DNA of 64,000 nucleotides from JAMHWF01 sp964371405 (GTDB taxonomy: Bacteria; Pseudomonadota; Gammaproteobacteria; Burkholderiales; Burkholderiaceae_C): the NCBI GenBank assembly GCA_964371405.1, contig CAYJLV010000016.1, forward strand, positions 1-64,000, written 5' to 3'. This document shows, piece after piece, positions 41,535 to 50,600 of this stretch. The position numbers were made by a program, and so were the translations under genes. Every line of letters starts with the position of its first letter. The stretch's first letter is position 1. Below the pieces are notes generated by a model that worked only from the letters and a program-made list of their open reading frames with translations, was not told where the DNA came from and did no database searches.

Positions 41535-43712
41535 TCAGGCCGGCTGCGGCTCCACCCGAGCGATGCGGCACAGCAGGCCGCGCAGATGATACGTCCCCAT
41601 CGCCGGGTCGTAGGGCGGGCCGTTGCGCGTCAGCACGTTGGCGTTGGAGCGCCAGACGCCGTGGTCGGGGCTCTTGTCCTCGGGGAACCACCAGCCGTGC
41701 TCGACGTGGATGACGCGCGGATCGATCCCCGGCGTGATCTTGGCCTTCTGCTCGATGCGTCCGCGCAGCGTCTCGATCCACACCCAGTCGCCATTGGCGA
41801 TGCCGTGCGCCTTGGCGGTGTCGGGGTGCAGCTCGACCAGCGGGTTCGGATGCGCGCGGCGCAACGCGCGCAGCTGCCGGTGCTCCGAGTTGAAGAAGAA
41901 CGGTATGCGCGCGCCCGACGTGAGCACGAGCGGAAAGTCCTCGGCCACTTCGGGCGTGGCCAGCGGGCTCTCGGGCGGCTCCTCGTAGTAGGGCAGCGGG
42001 TCGTAGCCCATCTCCTCGAGGCGCGTCGAATAGAGCTCGATCTTGCCGGTCGGCGTCTTGAAGCCCTTGTCCTTGTACTTGTGAAAGCGCATCGGCATCG
42101 AATGGAAACCCTGCTTGCGCAGCGTGTCGAGGTCGATGCCGCAGCCGCGCTCGAGCAGGTCCTGCAGCACGACGTCGACGTCTTCCGTGCCCACCGGCAG
42201 CTTCATGCGCCGCGCCAGGTCGACGAAGATCTCTTCGTCGGAGCGGCACTCGCCGATGCGCACCGACTTGCGCTGCGCCAGCACGACGTTGCCGGCGATC
42301 GTCGGCAGCCCGGCGAGCTGGTCGAGCTCGGGCCACGACGCGGCGGGCAGCACGATGTCGGCGAGCTCGCAGGTCGGCGTCATGAACAGGTCGGCGACGA
42401 CGAGCAGATCGAGCTTCATCAGCGCTTCATGGGCTTCCTTGGCGTTGCCGAAGGTCGTCAGCGTGTTGTTGCCGAACACCATGAACGCCTTGACGGGGTA
42501 CGGCACGCCTTCGCGCATCGCCTGCACCAGCGTCGGGATGTGCGCCGCCGGCAGGTCGGCACCCTCGCCCGAGAGCATCTTGAAGCGGTCGGCGCCGAGG
42601 CGCTTGGCGTTCATCTCAGGCGCCAGGTTCTCGATCAGGCTCGGGAAGCGCCCCAGCCCCTTCATGCCGAAGACCCATCCGCCGGGCACGTCGACGTTGC
42701 CCGTCAGCGCCGGCAGCATCGAGATTGCGCGGATGGTCTGGATGCAGTTGGGCGTGTGCTCGATGGCGCAGCCCCACTCCATCATCGACGGCTTCGTCGC
42801 CGCATAGAGGCGCGCCGCCTCGCGAATCTTGGCCGCCGGCACCCAGGTGATCGGCTCGGCCCACTCGGGCGTATGCGGGCGCACGCGCTCGGCGAGCGCG
42901 TCCAGGCCGTGCGTCCAGTCGCGCACGAAGTCTTCGTCGTAGAGCTTCTCCTCGATGACGACATTGAGCATCGCCAGCGCCAGCGCATCGTCGGTGCCGG
43001 GGCGAAGCTGCAGCCAGACGTCGGCCTCGGCGGCGAGTTGCGTGCGGCGCGGGTCGACGACGATCGTCTTGGGCTTGCCGGCCAGCGAGTCGCGCACCAC
43101 GAAGCGCGTCTCGCCGTCGGGCCCCGAGTTCAGCGGGTTGTGGCCCCAGTAGAGGATGCACTCGGGCTTGGTGCCGCTGGTGAAGTCGTTGACCGCGAAT
43201 TCGCCGAAGGTCAGCAGCATCGTGTTGATGCGCGGATGGAAGCACTGCGCGAAGCCCGGCTCGCACCAGTTCGGCGTGCCCAGCGCGTGGCCGAAGCGCG
43301 ACACCCAGCGGATGTGGTGGCGGCCGGTGCCGGTGCCCATCGCGATCGCCTCGGCGCCGTGCTCGTCCTTGATCTTCTGCAGCTTGACGGCGATCTCGTC
43401 GAGCGCCTCGTCCCACGTGATGCGTTCCCACTGGCCGCTGCCGCGCGGGCCGGTGCGGCGCATCGGGTACTGGAGCCGGTCGGGGTGGTAGACGAGGTCG
43501 AGCGTCGACGTGCCGATCGGGCAGAGACGCCCCTTGTTGAGCGGCGACGCGCGGTCACCCTCGACCTTGATCAGCCGGCCTTCGCTCACGTGCAGGTTGA
43601 CGCCGCAGCCGCCGTGGCAGCTGCGGCACACGCTCTTGATGATCTCGACGGGCGCGCCGGGCGCGGCGCCGTCCTGCGTCGCGGCGTCGATCGTCGCTTC
43701 GGTGGTGGTCAT
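41535..43712 (-). CDS. Bis-MGD molybdenum/tungsten oxidoreductase with N-terminal Fe-S site, acetylene-hydratase-like branch
   Basis: A 725-residue DMSO-reductase-family protein. The N-terminal [4Fe-4S] ligands are C29, C32, C36 and C64 in SVCRSCHGGCGVNL and GRLCPIG. Family blocks include GQWERITWDEALDEIA, VVDPRRTQLAAEADVWLQLRPGTDDALALAM and a C-terminal molydopterin-binding domain (GDWVWIETLRGRI). Cys157 in EPGFAQCFHPR falls near the place of the metal-ligand Cys of acetylene hydratase and related enzymes, by my hand alignment. There is no twin-arginine signal, so it should be cytosolic. The reaction is unknown. It follows the MoaD-like gene by 38 bp and precedes the LysR gene. Confidence 0.88.
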   Translation of the reverse strand: MTTTEATIDAATQDGAAPGAPVEIIKSVCRSCHGGCGVNLHVSEGRLIKVEGDRASPLNKGRLCPIGTSTLDLVYHPDRLQYPMRRTGPRGSGQWERITWDEALDEIAVKLQKIKDEHGAEAIAMGTGTGRHHIRWVSRFGHALGTPNWCEPGFAQCFHPRINTMLLTFGEFAVNDFTSGTKPECILYWGHNPLNSGPDGETRFVVRDSLAGKPKTIVVDPRRTQLAAEADVWLQLRPGTDDALALAMLNVVIEEKLYDEDFVRDWTHGLDALAERVRPHTPEWAEPITWVPAAKIREAARLYAATKPSMMEWGCAIEHTPNCIQTIRAISMLPALTGNVDVPGGWVFGMKGLGRFPSLIENLAPEMNAKRLGADRFKMLSGEGADLPAAHIPTLVQAMREGVPYPVKAFMVFGNNTLTTFGNAKEAHEALMKLDLLVVADLFMTPTCELADIVLPAASWPELDQLAGLPTIAGNVVLAQRKSVRIGECRSDEEIFVDLARRMKLPVGTEDVDVVLQDLLERGCGIDLDTLRKQGFHSMPMRFHKYKDKGFKTPTGKIELYSTRLEEMGYDPLPYYEEPPESPLATPEVAEDFPLVLTSGARIPFFFNSEHRQLRALRRAHPNPLVELHPDTAKAHGIANGDWVWIETLRGRIEQKAKITPGIDPRVIHVEHGWWFPEDKSPDHGVWRSNANVLTRNGPPYDPAMGTYHLRGLLCRIARVEPQPA

Positions 43713-43750
43713 GCTCGTACGTTCCTTCGAATGGGGTGACTGGGGCGCGG

Positions 43751-43981
43751 CTAGCCGGCGCCGATCGGCGGGTGGACGATCACGCGATCGCCGTTGCTGA
43801 CGCAGGCATCGAACAGCGACACCAGCTCGCCGTTGACGGCGGCAATCGCAACCTCACCCGTGGGCACGTCGAGACGGTGCAGCACCGTCGCCAGCGGCGT
43901 CGATTCCGGCACGTCGATCTCGACGGTCGGGCGGCGCCCGGGGACGTACCAGCTCAGATGGGCTCCGAGGTGGATGCGCAC
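43751..43981 (-). CDS. MoaD/ThiS-family sulfur-carrier-like protein with atypical C terminus
   Basis: A 76-residue ubiquitin-like protein starting at GTG. A beta-grasp pattern is visible: VEIDVPESTPLATVLHRLDVP, EVAIAAVNGELVSLFDACVSNGDRVIVHPP. MoaD-like genes regularly accompany aldehyde:ferredoxin oxidoreductases and help make or specialise the pterin cofactor. Here the protein ends IGAG, not the GG needed for adenylation and thiocarboxylation in canonical MoaD and ThiS. It lies three bases after the AOR stop, so it is certainly in the operon. Confidence 0.82.
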   Translation of the reverse strand: MRIHLGAHLSWYVPGRRPTVEIDVPESTPLATVLHRLDVPTGEVAIAAVNGELVSLFDACVSNGDRVIVHPPIGAG

Positions 43982-43984
43982 GGC

Positions 43985-45898
43985 TCAGGCTCCCGCCAGG
44001 TCGGCGACCCACTCGATGTCGAGCGCGCGCAGGCGCGCGCGCGTCGGCTCGCCGGTGCGCTGATCCCAGCCCTTGATGCGGTACAGCTCGGCGATCGTGC
44101 GCTCGAACTCGGTGCGGTCGATGCCGACGCCGGCCATCGGCCCGGCGGGCAGCGGCTCGAAGATCCGCTCGGGCAGCCGGTCCTCGGCGGCGCCGATGCC
44201 TTCGCGCAGGTTGAAGGCGCGCGCCAGGTTGGTCGCGCGCTCGCCGATCTGCAGCAGGTCGTCGAGCGTCAGATCCCAGCCGGTGGCGGCGCGCGTCGCG
44301 GCGAGCACTTCGTCGATCTGGATGAACGAGCGCGGCGCCGGGCCGAAGAAGCACAGGCCGATGACCTTGCCGACGCTCGACCAGTTCTCGAGGATGGCGT
44401 AGTTGCGCGCCTTGCGCGGCCCCAGCTCGCGCGAAGGCAGGCACTCGACGCCCAGCGGCGCCGCAGCCTTGAACGACACCGACTCGGGGTTGGCGAGCAT
44501 CGTGTCGTGCACCGCATAGAGGTGGTCGGCACCGGCCTCGCCGATCGCATAGCCGAGCCCGACGCTGACCTTGCCGCGCGGGTCGTGCATCGGCAGCTCC
44601 TGGCCCTTGACGTGGATCGCGTAGCGCTCGGCGCCGCGGCCGATGCGCGCCGCCGCCGCGCGCGTGCCGAGCGCGAGCAGTTCGCCCAGGCCGGGCGCGC
44701 GGCGCGCGATCAGGTCGATCGCCTGCAGCATTGCGTCGGCGTTGCCGAAGCGCAGCTCGAGGCCGCCGGTGTCGTGCAGCCCGATCAGCCCGTGCTCGAA
44801 GCATTCCATTGCGAAGGCGATCGTCGACGCCGTCGAGATCGTGTCGAGCACGTGGCGGTTGCACAGCTCGTTGGCCTTGGCCACGGCCTTCAGGTCGTCG
44901 ATGCCGCAATAGCCGCCGAAGCCCTGCAGCGTCTCGTACTCGGGGCCGCCGTAGACCTTGTCGACGCGGCGGCTCTCGTCGGGCGAGTCGACTGCGACCT
45001 CGCGCTTGCACTTGATCGCGCAGGCCTGGCAGGTGCCGCGGCCGACCAGGATGTCGCGCTCGTAGGCGGCCCAGTTGACGCTCTCGACGCCCTCGAACAC
45101 GCCTTCGCGGAAGTTGCGCGTCGGCAGCATGCCGGCCGTGTTGAGCACATCGACCAGCCCCGGCGTGCCCTTGTCCTGCAGGTCCCAGGCCTGCGGGTGG
45201 TCCTTGACGCGGCGCGTCAGCGTCTTGCCGATCTCCGACAGCGCCGGCGCATCGTGCGCGTCCTTGACGTAGCGGCGCTTGCCGCGCACAGCGATCGCGC
45301 GCAGGTTCTTCGAGCCCATCACGGCGCCCATGCCGGTGCGGCCGTTGAAGTGGCGCAGCTCGTTGGTGAGCGCGGCGTAGCGCACGCCGTTCTCGCCGGC
45401 GCGGCCGATCTGCAGCACGCGCACGTATGGATCGCCGAGCCCGGCGCGGATCGCGTCCTGCACTTCGTGCGCGTCGCGGCCCCACAGCGCCGCCGCGTCG
45501 CGCAGTTCGACCTGGTCGTCGCGGATCCACAGCCACTGCGGGCGCGCGGCCCGGCCGGTGACGACGATGGCGTCCCAGCCTGCGGACTTCAGCTCGGGGC
45601 CCCAGTAGCCGCCCGCTTCCGACTCGCCGTAGCCGCCGGTCAGCGGCGAGCGCGCGGCGACGGTGAAGCGGCTCGCCGTCGACATCGGTGCGCCGGTCAG
45701 CAGGCCGTTGGCGAACACGAGCACGTTGTCGGGGGCGAGCGCGTCAGTGCCGGGCGGCAACTCGCGCAACAACAGGTAGGCCGCCAGCGCCTTGCCGCCG
45801 GGGTAGAGGCGACAGGTCCGGGCATCGAGCGTCTCGACGCCGACGCTGCCGCTCGAGAGGTCGACGCGCAGGATCCGGGCCTGATTGCCGTGGGCCAT
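43985..45898 (-). CDS. Aldehyde:ferredoxin oxidoreductase-family tungstopterin enzyme
   Basis: A 637-residue AOR/WOR-family protein. The N-terminal tungstopterin domain reads RILRVDLSSGSV ... YPGGKALAAYLLLRELPPGTDALAPDN ... GLLTGAPMSTASRFTVAARSPLTGGYGESEAGGYWGPELK. The [4Fe-4S] ligands are CQACAIKC (about residue 293) and a distal Cys in VIGLCFFGP. Such enzymes bind a tungsten bis-pterin and interconvert carboxylic acids and aldehydes with low-potential electrons, and some reduce aromatic acyl substrates. No dedicated ferredoxin gene is adjacent; the four-cluster small subunit at 46751 might serve instead. The substrate is unknown. Confidence 0.92.
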   Translation of the reverse strand: MAHGNQARILRVDLSSGSVGVETLDARTCRLYPGGKALAAYLLLRELPPGTDALAPDNVLVFANGLLTGAPMSTASRFTVAARSPLTGGYGESEAGGYWGPELKSAGWDAIVVTGRAARPQWLWIRDDQVELRDAAALWGRDAHEVQDAIRAGLGDPYVRVLQIGRAGENGVRYAALTNELRHFNGRTGMGAVMGSKNLRAIAVRGKRRYVKDAHDAPALSEIGKTLTRRVKDHPQAWDLQDKGTPGLVDVLNTAGMLPTRNFREGVFEGVESVNWAAYERDILVGRGTCQACAIKCKREVAVDSPDESRRVDKVYGGPEYETLQGFGGYCGIDDLKAVAKANELCNRHVLDTISTASTIAFAMECFEHGLIGLHDTGGLELRFGNADAMLQAIDLIARRAPGLGELLALGTRAAAARIGRGAERYAIHVKGQELPMHDPRGKVSVGLGYAIGEAGADHLYAVHDTMLANPESVSFKAAAPLGVECLPSRELGPRKARNYAILENWSSVGKVIGLCFFGPAPRSFIQIDEVLAATRAATGWDLTLDDLLQIGERATNLARAFNLREGIGAAEDRLPERIFEPLPAGPMAGVGIDRTEFERTIAELYRIKGWDQRTGEPTRARLRALDIEWVADLAGA

Positions 45899-45925
45899 GG
45901 CGAGTCGACCTCGCTGCCTTGCGGG

Positions 45926-46279
45926 TCAGGCCTGGTCGGCGACTTCGGGCACGACGAGATGGAACAGCTTGAGCTCGCTGCCCGCGTCGGGGACGATGGC
46001 GGCCAGCTCGTCCGGGCCGACGTAGACGCCGGCGCCCTTGGCGACCGGGTAGGTCTTGCCGTTGAGCGCGACGACGCCGCGCCCTTCCATCAGGTAGACC
46101 AGTTCATGCGTCTTGCCCCGCGGCGCGGCTTCGAGGCTGTCGCCGGCCTTGAGCCAGCGCAGCGTCGCCAGCACGTTCTTGGCGCCGCACAGCGCGGGGT
46201 TCAGCACTTCGGCGGCTTCGCCCTGGCCGGGGATGCGGACGCGGGCGCAGTCGCCCGTCTTGATGAAGGTGGTGGACAT
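45926..46279 (-). CDS. Small cupin protein
   Basis: A 117-residue single-domain cupin: THELVYLMEGRGVVALNGKTYPVAKGAGVYVGPDELAAI forms the two cupin motifs. The first motif has HELVYL instead of the full two-His pattern, so metal binding is uncertain. It lies 37 bp downstream of a second cupin gene and 27 bp upstream of the AOR gene, all on the minus strand. Start MSTTFIKTG at 46279. A role as a small ring-modifying enzyme, isomerase or binding protein is possible; the sequence alone does not decide. Confidence 0.8.
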   Translation of the reverse strand: MSTTFIKTGDCARVRIPGQGEAAEVLNPALCGAKNVLATLRWLKAGDSLEAAPRGKTHELVYLMEGRGVVALNGKTYPVAKGAGVYVGPDELAAIVPDAGSELKLFHLVVPEVADQA

Positions 46280-46316
46280 GGAGATTTCCTCGGGTTCGTG
46301 GGTCGGGCGCGGCGGG

Positions 46317-46730
46317 TCAGCTCTGGACCCAGATCTTTCCGTCGACCTTCTCCCACAGCAGGTCGTCGGGCGTGCCGTCGAGGATCGTGGTCTGGAAGCG
46401 GTTGGGCGCCTGGAACTCGAAGTAGAAGAGCGGCGTCTTCGAACGCAGGCGGTGCTTCTCCTCGGCCGGGATGAACACCATGTCGCCGGGGCCGACGTCG
46501 CGGATGCCCTCGGACGTCTCGACGGTGGCGTCGCCTTCCATGATGAAGTAGAAGTGCTCGCAGTTCTTGTGGAAGTGGTACGGCGACGCCGCGCCCTTCG
46601 CATAGCGCATGATCCCGGCGAGCATGTGGTTGACGTCGCTCAGCTCCTTGCTGACGAAGAAGACGCGCTCGCGACCGGGGACGGTCGACACGAGCTTGGG
46701 CAGTTCGTTCTCGTTGAAGATGTAGGCCAT
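46317..46730 (-). CDS. Small cupin protein with intact metal-binding pattern
   Basis: A 137-residue cupin: SPYHFHKNCEHFYFIMEGDATVE supplies the H-x-H ... E-H pattern of cupin motif 1 and GPGDMVFIPAEEKHRLR gives the motif 2 His. It should bind Fe, Mn or a similar metal. The ATG is preceded by GAAGGAGGAGT-like sequence. It lies 20 bp after the Fe-S small subunit gene. Related cupins include ring-cleaving dioxygenases, isomerases and auxiliary proteins, so function remains open. Confidence 0.85.
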   Translation of the reverse strand: MAYIFNENELPKLVSTVPGRERVFFVSKELSDVNHMLAGIMRYAKGAASPYHFHKNCEHFYFIMEGDATVETSEGIRDVGPGDMVFIPAEEKHRLRSKTPLFYFEFQAPNRFQTTILDGTPDDLLWEKVDGKIWVQS

Positions 46731-46750
46731 GGTGGACTCCTCCTTCGCTT

Positions 46751-47659
46751 TCAGTTGACGGGCAGGGGATCGATCGCAGGGCGATCGGCGGACTTGGGCG
46801 CGACGCCGTCGCGCGCCTTCAGTTCGATGGCGCCGAGCACGACGCTGTCGCGGCGCAGCTCGACCTGGCGGGTTTCGGGCTCGCAGCCGTCGGCGCTGAC
46901 GACGACGCTGTAGGTGCCGCTGTCGACAGCGAGGCGCGCGAAGCGGAAGTCGCCATAGGCGTCGGTGGCGAGCGTGGCGACCGTCTTGCCGGCCTGCTTG
47001 AGCTCGACGCGCGCGCCCGCGACGCAGTCGTCGAAGCCGTTGCGCGTCGCCGCGACCGAGCCGCCGATGAACACTGTGCGCCAGCGCGCGAGGTTGCGGT
47101 AGTAGACGCGCGGCTGCGTGCCGTATTCGGGGTGCAGCACCTCGAGGCCCTGCTCTTGGACCATGCGGCGCATCTCGTCGTCCTCGACGCAGACCGCTTC
47201 CATCGCGCGCGTCGGGCAGGCCTGCGCGCCGCGCGTGCGCTTCCAGCCGGCGTCGAGCAGATGGGCGTCGAACGGCCAGGCCTGCGGCAGCTGGCGCTCC
47301 TCGTTCCAGTACACCGCGCCGTAGGGGCAGGCGTCGACGATCTGCTTCTGGCCGCGCGCCTTCTCGGGCACGATGACGACGATGCCGTCGGCGCGCTTGA
47401 CGACGGCGCCGTCACGCGCGACTTCCATGCAGCGCGGCTTGTCGCAGTGGTTGCACGTCGTCGGCAGGTAGCTCACCTCGACCATCGGCACGGCGCCGGT
47501 CTCGCGCTGCTGGACCTTGATCCAGCTGCCGCCGTGCTTGGGCATGCCGTGAGCGATACCCGGAAAGACGTTGTCGTGATACTCGTCGTGGCACGACAAC
47601 GTGCAGTTGTTGCAGTTGAAGCACTTCTCGACGTCGATCACCAGGTTCCACTTTTTCAT
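46751..47659 (-). CDS. Fe-S electron-transfer subunit of transhydroxylase/resorcinol-hydroxylase-type enzyme
   Basis: A 302-residue protein. Residues 1-200 have ferredoxin-type clusters: CFNCNNCTLSC (from residue 13), CNHCDKPRC (about 69-77), ACPYGAV (about 110) and ACPTRAM (about 147). Residues about 215-280 form a small beta-sandwich of the carboxypeptidase-regulatory/CNA-B type (VAGARVELKQAGKTVATLATDAYGDFRFARL). This composition matches the beta subunit of pyrogallol-phloroglucinol transhydroxylase. Its ATG overlaps the large-subunit stop by four bases, so both are made together. It passes electrons to or from the Mo centre in the cytosol. Confidence 0.9.
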   Translation of the reverse strand: MKKWNLVIDVEKCFNCNNCTLSCHDEYHDNVFPGIAHGMPKHGGSWIKVQQRETGAVPMVEVSYLPTTCNHCDKPRCMEVARDGAVVKRADGIVVIVPEKARGQKQIVDACPYGAVYWNEERQLPQAWPFDAHLLDAGWKRTRGAQACPTRAMEAVCVEDDEMRRMVQEQGLEVLHPEYGTQPRVYYRNLARWRTVFIGGSVAATRNGFDDCVAGARVELKQAGKTVATLATDAYGDFRFARLAVDSGTYSVVVSADGCEPETRQVELRRDSVVLGAIELKARDGVAPKSADRPAIDPLPVN

Positions 47660-50600
47660 GCCGTGGCCTCCTCTTGCTTCATGCCCGGCGCCGGGCGAAG
47701 TTCACCCGAGCCGTCCCAGCGCTCGACCTGCACCAGGCACGAGTTGGCTGCCGTGCCGGTCACCTTCTTCGCGATCGAGCGCTTGGGCGTGAGCTGGTTG
47801 ACGCAGCCGCCGCGGTCGACCGAGTAGCCGGGCTCGCCGATCGGGTCGTAGACGGCCGACGACTCGTAGGCATGCACCGCACCGTGCGGCAGGCGCTGCG
47901 TCGGACGCACCGCGCAGACGACGGCGCCACGGTCGTTGTAGACGCGCACCAGGTCGTGCAGCGCGAGGCCGCGCGCCGCGGCGTCGTCGGCGTTCATGCG
48001 CAGGACCCAGTAGTAGTAGCCGTCGACGAGGACGCGGTGCTCCTCGATGTCGTTGACCGAGCTGTCCTTGCCGTCGCACATCGTGTGGTACGAGAAGCGC
48101 GAGTGCGGCGAGATCAGCTGCAGCGGGTAGCGCGCATAACCCTCGGAGCGCGGCCCTTCCCACGACGGCACGTACTTGACGATCGGCGGACGCTCGGGGT
48201 CGTCGGGATCGAAGCGCTTCAGGCTCGAGCACTCGAACTCGAACTTGCCCGACTGCGTCTGCAGGCCTTCGCCGTAGCGCTCGGTGTATTCGGCCGGCAG
48301 CGGGTGCGGCTCGGGCACGTTCTTCTTCTTGCCCTCGTAGAACCAGCGCAGCGACGGCGGGTCGCGCTGTTCCTCGGCCGGCGGAGGCACGACGAAGTAG
48401 CCCTTCTTGATGAACTCCTTCCACGAGATGTGCTTGGGCAGGTCCGACGCGTCGAACATGCGCTTGACCCAGTCGAGGTCCGTCATGCCCTCGGAGAAGT
48501 AGGTGCCGAGGCCGAGGCGCGCCGCCAGCTCGGTGAAGATCTGGTAGTCCGCCTTGGACTCGCCGAGCGGCTCGATGCACTTGTGCTGCATCAGCACGAC
48601 GCGGTGGTTCATCTGCGTCTGGCCGTGCAGCGCATAGCCGCCGGTGCCGCCGAACTCGCTGATGTCCCAGCGCTCGAAGCTCGAGCAGGCGGGCAGCAGG
48701 ATGTCGGCGAACTTGGCCTCCCCCTCGAGCCAGATCGACTGATTGACGACGAACGGCAGCTTGTCGGTGCGGTACGCCTTCACGTAGCGGTTGCTGTCGT
48801 TCATCGTGCCGATCGACGCGCCGCCGTACTTGTAGAGCATCTGCACCGTCGAGTGGCCCGTCTTCGGGTAGCTGAACTTCTGGAACTGGCCCTCGATCGT
48901 CTTGCCGTCCCAGGGGTAGCCTTCGGCCTTGCCCTCGAGGATGGCCTCGGGGATGCGCAGGCGCGGGATCTTCTGCGTCGGCGTGTTGAACGACGGCAGC
49001 TGCGGCATGCGCTGGTAGTAGCTGATCGACAGGCCCGTGCTCTCGATGTCGCCCGACATGCCGCCGTCGGCGTAGCCGGGGAACGAGAACGACAGGTCGA
49101 TCGGCGTGCCCCACTGCAGCAGGCCGTAGTTGACGCCCGGCTTGCCCATGCCCTGCATCGCCATCAGGCAGGCCAGCGTGCGCGCCCACTGGATGCCGGT
49201 GGCCGAGCGGCAGGCGCCGCCGTGGCCGTTGCCCCAGCCGCCGGCGCCCAGGTACGTCTTCTTCGACGCCCAGCGCCGCGCCAGCGCGCGCACGTCCTTG
49301 GCCGGGATGCCGGTTTCGGCCTCCTGCCACTCGGGCGTCTTGGGCACGCCGTCCTCCTTGCCCAGGAGGTACTCGCGCCAGGGCTCGAAGCCGATGCTGC
49401 GGTTCTCGACGAACTGCTTGTCGTAGGTGCCGTCGACGATCCACTGGTAGGCGATCGCCATCGCCATCGCGGCGTCGGTGCCGGGCTTGGGCGCGAACCA
49501 CTTGCCGCCGTGCAGCGCGGCGCTGTGGTTGTAATAGGGATCGATGTGCACGACCTCGATGCCCAGCTCCTTGAGCCACATGCGCCGCGGCGTCCCCTCG
49601 TAGGCCGAGTACGAGCCGCTGGTGCACTCCGGGTCGGCCGACCAGAAGACGACCATCTCGGCCTCCTTCATCAGGTCCTCGACCAGGCCGTAGGTCTCGG
49701 TCTGGCCCAGCCGCATGCTGTGGCCGAAGTGGTGCATCGCGCCCCAGTACCAGCCTTCCCAGCTGTCGGGGTTGTGCATGACCTTCGTCGTGCCGATCGC
49801 GTTGAAGAACTTGTAGGCCGCGCTGATGTAGTAGCCGACGTTGCCCCAGGTGTGGTGCGAGCCGTGGTTGCACATGATCGCGCCGGGGCCGAAGTCGCGC
49901 TTCACGCGCTGGATCTCCTTGGCCACGATGTCGAGTGCCTCGTCCCAGCTGATGCGTTCGTAGCCCGAGATGCCGCGGTTCTCGCAGTTGCGCTCGCCGT
50001 TCGGGTCGAAGTCGACGCGCTTCATCGGATAGAGCAGGCGCGACGGCGAGTACACCGTCGACTTCGAGCACATCGAGTGCGGCGCCAGGCTGGTCTGGCG
50101 CGGCGGCGTGAACGTCTTGCCGCGCGCCTTGATCGACCACGTCGGCGCGTCGTCGGGGCCGAACTCGATCGGCGTGACGCGCACGATCTTGTCGTCCTTC
50201 ACGTACACGTGCATCGGCCCGCCGTTGGTGTTGCTGGTGTAGCGGCGCACGCCGCCGCCGACGTCGGTGCCGAACTCCCAGCCGAGCGTGAACACCTGGC
50301 CGAGGCTCTGCATGAACCACACCATCAGCTCGTCGGGCCCGTCGGCGAGGAGCTGGAAGTTCTTGATCGCCTCGATGCGCTCGAGGTGGTCGACCTTGAG
50401 CTTGAACAGGTTCAGGCCGACCGCGGCGTTCTGCACCGTGACGGTGATGTCGCGCTCGGCATGCACGCCGCGGCGCGACTCGAGGCGTCCGCCCTTGAGG
50501 ATGAACAGCCGTCCGACCTTGTTGTCGCCGGTGCGAATCTGGGCGCGCAGGTCGCGCTCGGCGAGGCGGCTCGCGAAGCTCGGATGGCGACTCGCCATGA

